A program made the translations under genes and the position numbers. 57,374 bases of DNA from a virus. The notes beneath the pieces were generated by a model. That model was not told the origin of the DNA. It was given only the letters and a program-made list of their open reading frames with translations, and made no database searches. Numbering within the stretch: the stretch's first letter is position 1; every line of letters starts with the position of its first letter. Location of the stretch: IMG/VR virus record IMGVR_UViG_3300006805_000034, positions 1 through 57,374 of that record; one strand, given 5' to 3'. This document shows, piece by piece, positions 13,797 to 21,494 of this stretch.

Positions 13797-16700
13797 ATGC
13801 CTGCTGATCTGAACTACCTGCTCCAAGCCCGCCGCAATCGCTACGCCCAACCTGCCGGAGGAGCGCGTGCGAGCAGCCCTGAAGACCCTCGGGCTGCGGT
13901 GGAGGAGGAGGCGTTTCAGGCGGAGTCCAAACGGCTGGCGCTGGCGGCGAAGGAGCAGGAGGCAGCGGCTGAAGAGGCGGCCAAGGCCTATGAAAAAGGG
14001 CGCAGGGATGCTGACAAGGAAGCGTTGCGGGCGCGCAACAACGAGATGGAAGCCAAGGCCCGGCGCGAGAAACGGCCGATCTACACGGATGCCGACGGCG
14101 TGATCCAGAGCCAGTACACGGATGACGAGTGGCAGGCACAGAAACAGCGCAAGGCCAAGAATGACCAGTTGCGCACGCGGTATTTCAAGGAGCAGCGCCC
14201 GTGGGTGGAAGATGCCGACGGCAACCTGGTGACGCGGCACACGGATGAGCAGTGGCAGGCGATGCAGGCGGAAAAAGTGGCCAAAGAAAAGGCTAAGGTG
14301 ATCGACGACCAAGCGAAGGACTGGCGCGAGCAGAAGGGCGCGGCGCTGACGGCGGTGGATGACCAGACAGCGCAGGTGATGCGTGGGCTGGATCTGGACG
14401 GGCAGGACCTGGGGCTGAGGCACAAGGCCAAGCTGGACACGGTCAAGAAGGCGAATGCGCAGATCAAGCTGCTGGAGCAGGAGATCGAGAACGGCGAGAC
14501 CGAAGCGGGTCAGATTCTGGATGGAGCGGCGATTGCCAAGCGCACGGCGGCACGCCAGGCGCTGGTGGGGGAGCGTGACAAGGTGCAGGCGGAGGCGGAC
14601 GAGGCGGAGGCCAAGCTGCGGGCGCATGAGGTGCGCAAGCTGGAGTACAGTCGGGCCAACAACGAGGTGCAGGGCTGGCTGCAGAGGGAGAAGCATGGGC
14701 TCAAGACGGCGCTGCCGCCGGTGGTGATGGGGGTGAAGGGGAGGGAAGAACCGGCTAAAGCCGGGACTACACTACCCGGAGGCCGGAACCAGAGCCAGAG
14801 CCCGTTGCAAACTGGCGCTCCCAGCCCGGAAACCGGAGGCCGGAACACGCTGAAGCGTGAACAACGTACGCCGGAGGAGGCGGTGCGCAGGGCGGTGATG
14901 GAGGGGCGGATTTCGGCGCTGGCGGAGGATGATTCTTTGTCGGACGAAGAGAGGGCGGTGAAGCTGACGCGGCTGATGTTGCAGCGGGATGATCCGGCGG
15001 CGTATGAGACGCAGGTGCTGCAGGAGTTTGAAAGTCTGGATCCAGAACAACTCAATGCGACGCTGGACGGGCATTTGCAGGATTTCGAGATGCGCAAGCA
15101 GGACTGGCAGTCGCGCCGGGATGCGCTGCGGGAGCAGACCCAGGCAGTGAATGCCGAGGTGGATGGCGTGCTGGCGCGCAATGCGCAGCGGCTGCAGCAG
15201 CCGCACAAGGCGGCGGACTTGATTGAGTACACCACGGCGGACGGTGGGAAAGTGAGTGTGTTCAAGGATCTGGCGCCGCAACTCGAGCAGGCGCAGGAAA
15301 AGGCGGGCACGTTTGAGAAGCAGAATCAAGCGCAGATGGACCAGATCAACGCCGAGGGCGGGGAACTGGAGCGGGCGGCGAAACTCATTCACGCCGGCGG
15401 AGGTGTGTTCCAAAAAAAGCAGGAAGGGGCCCGCGTGGCCGCCAAGGCTGAACGGCAGAAGGTCTATGAGCAGCTCAATGCCATCCCTGGCGCGAAGCTG
15501 GGCGATGAACTGGCGGCGGTGGATGCCGCGGTGGAAAAGCACCAGGGCGGGGATGATGTGAGCCTGCAGGAGTGGGCGGCGAAGGAGCGGGAGAAGATTG
15601 CGGCGAAGGCGGAAGATGTGCAGAAGAAAGTGGGACCGGCGGTGCAGGAAGCCTATGCGGCGGCCAGTGCCAAGATGCCGGCGGGTGTGGACCTGAACGG
15701 GGAACTGGACCGTGATCCGCTGGGGCTAGAAGGCCCGGCATCCGAGGCAGGAGTGACCAAGCTGCTGGAAAAGATGGGGCTGCCATCGTCGAAAGAGAAC
15801 CGTCAAATGGCGGTCAAGATGCTGCGAGATGCGGCGGTGTTGGACTGGAGTCGAGGAGACACCAGCGCTCCGGTACGTACGGACAGTGCGGGTCGGGTGC
15901 TGGTGAATCCTGAGCGCTGGACGGATGGCGAGGCGTATGCCGAAGCCGTGGCCGGGGCGGGCGCGAGTGAGGCGGAGAAGGCCAAGGCGCTGAAGATGCA
16001 GCCGGAACTCAAGGCGCAGGCGATCAAGCTGAAGCTGGACACGCTGCGGCCGCTGGGGGTGTTTCGCGAGTGGGAAGAGGCCGAGGTGCCACCAACGCGC
16101 GAGGAGAAGATGCAGGCGCGGGCCAATGGCACGCAGGCGGTGCCGCGCAAGCTGCATGAAGGTTTGAGTGATGAGGAGAAACTGAAGCTGTTTGAGAAAG
16201 AAAACAGCGGGGTGTTCAGCACCGGAGCGTGGAAGGTGCGCTGGAATCAGGCCTTGCTTGGGGCCGTGCAGGGAGTGATCGGGCTGGCGCAGAGTGCCAC
16301 GGGGATTGCCGCACCGTTCAGCGATACAGCGCTGGATCTGAATCGGAGGTTTGGCCAGGACGCGGCGCAATTGGGCGCGGCCAGTCAGGCGCTGCCGACC
16401 GGGCAGTGGGTGAATCAAGGAGCGAGCATGCTGGTGAGCAGTGCGCCGTCGCTGGCAGTGGGGGGCGCGGTGGGCGCGGCCACCCGAAGCGAAATGCTGG
16501 CGCTGCAAGGCGCGGCGGCGGGTGCTGGACTGCAAACGTTTGGACAGGTGTACGGCGATGCGGTGCAGGGCTCCATGCAGAACAAGGGCATGACCAAGGA
16601 CGAGGCGCGCCAGGCGGCGCTGGTGCCGGCGCTGGCGAGCGGGGTGTCAACCTATGCGTTGACAGCGGCGGGCGGCACGAACGGCATGGAAAGCGCGCTG

Positions 16701-19700
16701 CGTCAGGAAGGGTTCAAACAAGGGCTGAAGCAATGGCTGACAACGGTGGGCAAGGGCGCGCTGAAGGAAGGCGTGCTGGAAGAGGGGCCGGATCAGTTGA
16801 TTCAGGGCGTGATTGCCCGGCACAGCTATGACCCGACGAAGAGCTGGGCGAGCATTTGGGAAGAGACGGCGACGGCGGTGATCGGCGGGGCGCTGATGGG
16901 TGGGGCGTTTGAGATGATGTCGGGCGGTGGAGGTACGTCTCAAAATGGCAAAGGAATGGAGGAGCAAGGGAATGGGGGAACTGGACAGGCTGTGGGGCCG
17001 GAACCAGTCGTCACCCCAGTGGCGGAAACTGAGCCGGTTGTGGCTCGCCCGGAACCGGCTGAAGCCGGGACTACACTACTGCCGGAAACCGGACCGGACA
17101 CGCTTAAGCGTGAACAACGAACAAAAGAGGCGGAGGCGGAGCTGGCGGGGTTTGCGCCGGAGGGGATGTCGGCGGCTGCGGTGGCGGCCACGAAGGCGAA
17201 GGCGGAGGTGCTGCTGCGCATGGCGCAGGGGGAAACGCTGGCTGATTTTAACGATGAAGAGCTGCGTCAGGTGGGGCTGAATCGAGACGGGACGCCGGGG
17301 CATTATGAGTCGGTGCCGGTGGACAAAAAGAATCCGCAGGCGGGACGCACGAGCGTGTGGAAGAAGGGTGTGCGAGCGGATGGGTTTCAGCCGGTGGTGG
17401 TGGAGGACGGGGAACTGATCATAACGCAGCGTCAGATTGACAACCTGGGCGTGCGGTTGCCGGCGGTGGCGGCGCGGATCGGGAAAAGCGAGGTGGAGCG
17501 GAGGCGAGAGATTGCGGGGAAGGGGGCGCTGATTTCTGGCAAAGGAATGAAGGATCAAGGGAATGCCGGAACCGGAGTGGAGGGCCGCAAAGAAGCGCAA
17601 GAACCGGAGAAAAAAGGGTCAGAGGCCGGAGGTGGACAGGATGGACAGGATTCCAGAATTTCAGGATTGAGGACGGAACTCGCGGCGGCGGCGGCTGCCG
17701 AGTCTAGCCCCGTGGTGGCTAGCCCGGAACCGGCTCAAGCCGGGACTACACTCCTGCCGGAGGACGGAACCGGAGCGGACAGGAGTGTCCGCGCTCCTGT
17801 TGAAGCGGTGGGGTTTGATCCGGCGGTGGAGCGGCGGGTGGATGAGATTGGGGCGGAGCTGGCGGGCCGTGGACTGAGCGGGGAGCAGGCGCTGAGGGCG
17901 GCGCGTGGGGTGGTGGGGCGCATGGGCGTCATGGGGCCGAAGTATGAGGTGCAGATGATCGACCCGGCGTTTGAGGAGGCGATGAAAGCGGAGGGATTTC
18001 AGCGGGATCCGGCCAAGATGTCGCGGTGGATGGCGCGTGGGCAGTTCAAGGCGGAGACGCGGGGGGAAAAGCCGGTGATGCGGAAGGCGGAGGGTGCTAA
18101 GAGTGGACCTGGGGTGGCTAGCCCGGAACCGGCTGAAGCCGGGACTACAATACCCGGAGGCCAGAGCCAGTTGCAAACTGGCGCTCCCAGTACGGAGGCG
18201 GGCAAGAGTGCCCGCGCTCCGCTCATTGAGCGCGGTGACTGGAAGCAGGCGAAGGGGGAAGTGATTGGGGTGATGCAGGGACGTGCGAAGGGGCTGCCGG
18301 AGGCGGGGAAGAAGGCGGCGGGGGACAAGATCAAGGCGGTGGTGAAGCGGTTCAACAAGCTGGAGGAGCTCATTGACACAAAGTTTGGACGTCTGTTTGA
18401 GGGCGTGCGGATTGTGCCGAATGGGAGTTCAGGCGGCGGTGGGCTGGCAGCGCAGGTGACGGGCTACGATGCGCAGGGCCGTGCCACGGGTGTGGAGCTG
18501 GTGGTGGATGCGGCGACGTTTGCGGAAGCGGGCGGCGTGACGGATTCTGAACTCGAGCGTGCGCTGAATGAGGAGTGGCAGCACCGCGCGGACCTGATGG
18601 TGATGAGCCGGAGCGAGGCTATTGCTTTGGCGCGGGACATTCATGCGGCGCAGCCGGGGGTGTTTAACTCGGCGTGGAAGCAGTACTTTGCGGTGTATAT
18701 CAACGCGGGAAGCAAGCCAGCCAAGCCGCCGGTGGAACTGACCGATGACGAGGCTTACATGATGTATTTTGAGGCCAGCCGCATGATCCGCCAAGGGACG
18801 TTCACCAGTGAGAATGCGGCGATTCGTGACGTGGGGCTGCTGCAACGCATGTACCTGATGCTGAGCCGGTACGTGAATTTTGTGAAGCGCGAGATGAAGA
18901 AGCTGCCGCAGGATCTGCGCGAGCTGTGGGAGGACAAGCTGACAGCAGCGGAAGCGGTGATGCGCAAGACGAAGGAGGCGGGGATTCGGTTGCAGAAGGA
19001 AGGCTTGGATGACGTGGAGCCGCCGGAGGGATTGCCGCAAAAAGGCGCAAAAACTCGCAAAAAAGAGGAAGTTAATGAGGATGAGGAAGCCATGGCGATG
19101 GCGGCGGATGCTGAGATGGATGTGCGGCCCGAGCGGAAGGGGGCGCTGCGGAATCCGGGTGAGAATGCAATTCGGGGCATGGCGGCCATTCCTGACCCGG
19201 ACAACGGCAAGGAAAACGTGGTGGTGTGGATCAATCGCTACCATGGACGCATCACGCGGCCGTCCAAGGGCTGGCTGGAACGCATGGCGCAGGACGGCAA
19301 GGACCGCTCAAAAATTGGCGACTGGGATGACATTCGGCAGGCGGAGATCCCGAGCTTTTATGCGGGGCTGGTGTTCAAGAACGGCAACGGCAGCACGCTG
19401 GACCAAGCACTGCAGGAGCTGCATGGCCTGGGGTATTTCCCCGGCGTGGCCGCTGAGGATGTGACCGGCGAGATGCTGGCCCGCAAGATCAAGGACGTGA
19501 TCCAACGCTACCAGGGCAAGAAGCAGGGCGGCGCCACAACGGTGCAGGATGAGGAGCAGGCGCATTTTGAGCGGATGGAGAAGCAGCGGGTGGAGTTTGA
19601 GCGCAGCACGTCCAAGGGGCCGATCTACGTCAAGCCGCATGAGATGCAGCCCGGTGACGTGATGATGGTGAAGGCCGATGATGGCAAGATGCACCGAGTG

Positions 19701-21494
19701 GAGGTGCTGCGACTGGACAGTGAGCCTGTGGCTGCGGGTGACGAGTTTGATCCGGATGCGAATCCGGCGCAGTTCATGGGCCCGGATGGGCCGATGGAGA
19801 TCCGGAGTGTGACGCTCAGGGACGGCACGACGTTTGGCGTGCAGACGATCGACGGTCAGCAGGGGCTGTACGTGGATGCCTTCAGCGTGCGCCAGGAAGG
19901 CGACTTTTACGCCGGGCTGAGCGATGCGGTGCAGAATCGCACGATCGACGATGCGGACGCGGTGCTGCGGGTGATGCAGCACGAGGGCATGGATGCCACG
20001 ACGCCGTTTTCGCAGATCGTGCTGGCGATTCAGCAGAACCTGCGGGTGCCGATGCGGCGCGCGCAGAAGATGCTGGCGCAGGTGATGGACACAGATGCCA
20101 ACGCCACGGTGTGGACGAATGGAGAACTCAAGGAAGCGCTGGAGAGTCCGCTGGGGAGTCCTAAGAAACAGGCTGGGCCGGGATTGTTTGGGGAGGATGA
20201 GATGAACTTTCTGGGGGACCGGAACACGCTGGGGCTGTTTGAGCAGGCAGGGCGTAAAGAAGCGCAGGTTTCTGGCAAAGGAATGAAGGAGCAAGGGAAT
20301 GCCGGAACCGGAGTGGGGACCACGGATGGCACGACTAGAACGGATCAGAAGACGAAGGCCGGCGGTGGACAGGATTTACAGAATTCCATCATTACAGGAT
20401 TGCCGAAAAGCGCTGAACGACCCAGTTTTGCGCAGGTGCGTGATGCGATTGTGGCACAGACCCCGGAGAAACGAGGCTTGTCAGTGGATGATTACATTGA
20501 TGACAATTTGGAGCGGACTTATCCGGCTCCTGGAACTCGATTTAAAGTCAATGGTAAGACCTACCATTGGACCATCACCCCAGGAACCAAGCTGCGTGGC
20601 AGCAGCATGGCTTTCAGCAATCCGTGGATGAGTGTTTTTGAAGGGGAGCGCAATTTCTTGGTCAAAATTCCTTTTGCCCCCGAACTCACGGCGTCACATC
20701 TGCGCAAAGCAGTGAGGGCAATTCACGAGGATGCTTATCCCGCCAAAGAGTTCACCCTGGAAGCGAGCACGGCGCAGGAGCTCAAGGCCGAGGCGGAGAG
20801 GAAGGTGCTGCGGGAGAATCTGCTGGCGCGGGCGGAGAAGCCGCTGGTGGGGACGCTGGGGGACATCGGGCAGACGCAGATGTTTGGGGGCGGGGATTTG
20901 TTTGCGCAGCCGAAGAAAACAACCGATACTCAAAACCAAGATGCACCAGCTACCTCCGGAAGTTTGGAACCAGATCGCCCGCGAGGCACCGCTGGCGACA
21001 CCGGCCGCACGCGCGGCCTTCAACCTGCCGCCCCAGAAGCAGGAGGCAATGCTCAACCAGTGGGCCCAGAGCGAGCAGAAAGCCAAGACGCCGGCGTGGG
21101 CGGTGGTGCCACTGCAGGAGGTGCTGCCCCTGCTGGCGGAACAGCCGGCGCTGAGCCAGTTCAAGGACAAGCATCCCGAGTTCCTGGACGCCCTGCCCGA
21201 GGTGAACAGCCCGCAGGAGGCGGCGCAATTGATGAGCCGAGAGCGGCAGTGGAGTCCGGCGCAGAGCTCGACCTTTCTCCAGTTGCTCCAGAGCGGCCAG
21301 CCGTTGACACGGTGGCAGCAGAGCGCGAGGTTACTGCACGCGACCGCCAGCTAGAGCAGGCCAAAGTTCAGGTAGAACCCAAAGAATGGGATCGGATGAA
21401 AGTGGCTGATGAGAGAGAGCATCGCCAAGAGTTTGCCGATGCTGCTGCCGCAGCAGCAGGACGATGTGCTGAAAACGGAGCGCCGCTTTTTTGA
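13797..21494 (+). CDS. Giant virion/ejection polyvalent protein, N-terminal partner
   Basis: 2,565 residues. Regions: QARRN N-terminus; charged coiled coils (30-310 and 360-620); Ala/Gly-rich membrane-type segments (about 810-925) resembling membrane-active regions of phage ejection proteins; a helical domain (1480-1750); and a conserved-looking domain PSKGWLERMAQDGKDRSKIG to LGYFPGV (about 1815-1900) like those in phage polyvalent proteins. Seven clusters of palindromic elements read in frame (near 317-360, 1050-1109, 1247-1292, 1310-1336, 1442-1478, 1747-1757 and 2152-2202). From 20941 to about 21330 the frame is Ala/Gly/Pro-rich and overlaps another gene. The end (VQVEPKEWDRMKVADERE) seems to continue into the next ORF after a shift at 21411. 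A role in the virion and in ejection is inferred. Confidence 0.75.
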   Translation: MPADLNYLLQARRNRYAQPAGGARASSPEDPRAAVEEEAFQAESKRLALAAKEQEAAAEEAAKAYEKGRRDADKEALRARNNEMEAKARREKRPIYTDADGVIQSQYTDDEWQAQKQRKAKNDQLRTRYFKEQRPWVEDADGNLVTRHTDEQWQAMQAEKVAKEKAKVIDDQAKDWREQKGAALTAVDDQTAQVMRGLDLDGQDLGLRHKAKLDTVKKANAQIKLLEQEIENGETEAGQILDGAAIAKRTAARQALVGERDKVQAEADEAEAKLRAHEVRKLEYSRANNEVQGWLQREKHGLKTALPPVVMGVKGREEPAKAGTTLPGGRNQSQSPLQTGAPSPETGGRNTLKREQRTPEEAVRRAVMEGRISALAEDDSLSDEERAVKLTRLMLQRDDPAAYETQVLQEFESLDPEQLNATLDGHLQDFEMRKQDWQSRRDALREQTQAVNAEVDGVLARNAQRLQQPHKAADLIEYTTADGGKVSVFKDLAPQLEQAQEKAGTFEKQNQAQMDQINAEGGELERAAKLIHAGGGVFQKKQEGARVAAKAERQKVYEQLNAIPGAKLGDELAAVDAAVEKHQGGDDVSLQEWAAKEREKIAAKAEDVQKKVGPAVQEAYAAASAKMPAGVDLNGELDRDPLGLEGPASEAGVTKLLEKMGLPSSKENRQMAVKMLRDAAVLDWSRGDTSAPVRTDSAGRVLVNPERWTDGEAYAEAVAGAGASEAEKAKALKMQPELKAQAIKLKLDTLRPLGVFREWEEAEVPPTREEKMQARANGTQAVPRKLHEGLSDEEKLKLFEKENSGVFSTGAWKVRWNQALLGAVQGVIGLAQSATGIAAPFSDTALDLNRRFGQDAAQLGAASQALPTGQWVNQGASMLVSSAPSLAVGGAVGAATRSEMLALQGAAAGAGLQTFGQVYGDAVQGSMQNKGMTKDEARQAALVPALASGVSTYALTAAGGTNGMESALRQEGFKQGLKQWLTTVGKGALKEGVLEEGPDQLIQGVIARHSYDPTKSWASIWEETATAVIGGALMGGAFEMMSGGGGTSQNGKGMEEQGNGGTGQAVGPEPVVTPVAETEPVVARPEPAEAGTTLLPETGPDTLKREQRTKEAEAELAGFAPEGMSAAAVAATKAKAEVLLRMAQGETLADFNDEELRQVGLNRDGTPGHYESVPVDKKNPQAGRTSVWKKGVRADGFQPVVVEDGELIITQRQIDNLGVRLPAVAARIGKSEVERRREIAGKGALISGKGMKDQGNAGTGVEGRKEAQEPEKKGSEAGGGQDGQDSRISGLRTELAAAAAAESSPVVASPEPAQAGTTLLPEDGTGADRSVRAPVEAVGFDPAVERRVDEIGAELAGRGLSGEQALRAARGVVGRMGVMGPKYEVQMIDPAFEEAMKAEGFQRDPAKMSRWMARGQFKAETRGEKPVMRKAEGAKSGPGVASPEPAEAGTTIPGGQSQLQTGAPSTEAGKSARAPLIERGDWKQAKGEVIGVMQGRAKGLPEAGKKAAGDKIKAVVKRFNKLEELIDTKFGRLFEGVRIVPNGSSGGGGLAAQVTGYDAQGRATGVELVVDAATFAEAGGVTDSELERALNEEWQHRADLMVMSRSEAIALARDIHAAQPGVFNSAWKQYFAVYINAGSKPAKPPVELTDDEAYMMYFEASRMIRQGTFTSENAAIRDVGLLQRMYLMLSRYVNFVKREMKKLPQDLRELWEDKLTAAEAVMRKTKEAGIRLQKEGLDDVEPPEGLPQKGAKTRKKEEVNEDEEAMAMAADAEMDVRPERKGALRNPGENAIRGMAAIPDPDNGKENVVVWINRYHGRITRPSKGWLERMAQDGKDRSKIGDWDDIRQAEIPSFYAGLVFKNGNGSTLDQALQELHGLGYFPGVAAEDVTGEMLARKIKDVIQRYQGKKQGGATTVQDEEQAHFERMEKQRVEFERSTSKGPIYVKPHEMQPGDVMMVKADDGKMHRVEVLRLDSEPVAAGDEFDPDANPAQFMGPDGPMEIRSVTLRDGTTFGVQTIDGQQGLYVDAFSVRQEGDFYAGLSDAVQNRTIDDADAVLRVMQHEGMDATTPFSQIVLAIQQNLRVPMRRAQKMLAQVMDTDANATVWTNGELKEALESPLGSPKKQAGPGLFGEDEMNFLGDRNTLGLFEQAGRKEAQVSGKGMKEQGNAGTGVGTTDGTTRTDQKTKAGGGQDLQNSIITGLPKSAERPSFAQVRDAIVAQTPEKRGLSVDDYIDDNLERTYPAPGTRFKVNGKTYHWTITPGTKLRGSSMAFSNPWMSVFEGERNFLVKIPFAPELTASHLRKAVRAIHEDAYPAKEFTLEASTAQELKAEAERKVLRENLLARAEKPLVGTLGDIGQTQMFGGGDLFAQPKKTTDTQNQDAPATSGSLEPDRPRGTAGDTGRTRGLQPAAPEAGGNAQPVGPERAESQDAGVGGGATAGGAAPAGGTAGAEPVQGQASRVPGRPARGEQPAGGGAIDEPRAAVESGAELDLSPVAPERPAVDTVAAEREVTARDRQLEQAKVQVEPKEWDRMKVADEREHRQEFADAAAAAAGRCAENGAPLF
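14745..14870 (+). repeat. In-frame cluster A, C, B
   Basis: A (EEPAKAGTTLPGG), C (LQTGAPSPE) and B (NTLKREQRT) in a row inside the giant ORF. Confidence 0.9.
16947..17122 (+). repeat. In-frame cluster E, A, B
   Basis: E (GKGMEEQGNGGTG), A at 17049-17085 (PEPAEAGTTLLPE) and B at 17097-17122 (DTLKREQRT), following the membrane-type segment. Confidence 0.9.
17537..17668 (+). repeat. In-frame cluster E, H, F
   Basis: E (SGKGMKDQGNAGTG), H (GRKEAQEPEKKG) and F (GGGQDGQDSRISG). Confidence 0.9.
17723..17803 (+). repeat. In-frame cluster A, D
   Basis: A (PEPAQAGTTLLPE) and D with core GCGGACAGGAGTGTCCGC (ADRSVRAP). D keeps a perfect stem despite base changes relative to other copies. Confidence 0.9.
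18121..18228 (+). repeat. In-frame cluster A, C, D
   Basis: A (PEPAEAGTTIPGG), C (LQTGAPSTE) and D (AGKSARAPL). Confidence 0.9.
19034..19065 (+). repeat. In-frame H element
   Basis: CGCAAAAAGGCGCAAAAACT, translated PQKGAKTRKKEE, before an acidic stretch. Confidence 0.75.
20250..20402 (+). repeat. In-frame cluster H, E, F
   Basis: H-like (GRKEAQ), E (SGKGMKEQGNAGTG) and F (GGGQDLQNSIITG), the same order as at 17537 apart from E and H being swapped. Confidence 0.85.
20941..21354 (+). CDS. Gene nested in the giant ORF, alternative frame
   Basis: 137 residues in frame +1 relative to the giant ORF (MHQLPPEVWNQIAREAPLAT onward; later LSQFKDKHPEFLDALPEV and RWQQSARLLHATAS). The translation has a normal globular composition with GC-rich third codon positions. 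The overlapping giant-ORF frame is a Gly/Ala/Pro/Arg-rich linker here, so the nested frame is probably the selected one. It ends at TAG 21352-21354. No strong ribosome-binding site is seen. Family not recognised. Confidence 0.55.
   Translation: MHQLPPEVWNQIAREAPLATPAARAAFNLPPQKQEAMLNQWAQSEQKAKTPAWAVVPLQEVLPLLAEQPALSQFKDKHPEFLDALPEVNSPQEAAQLMSRERQWSPAQSSTFLQLLQSGQPLTRWQQSARLLHATAS

Noticed and set aside
18586-18620. HExxH-like protease motif in EEWQHRADLM
   Set aside because: Only one His and no spacing match to metalloprotease motifs.
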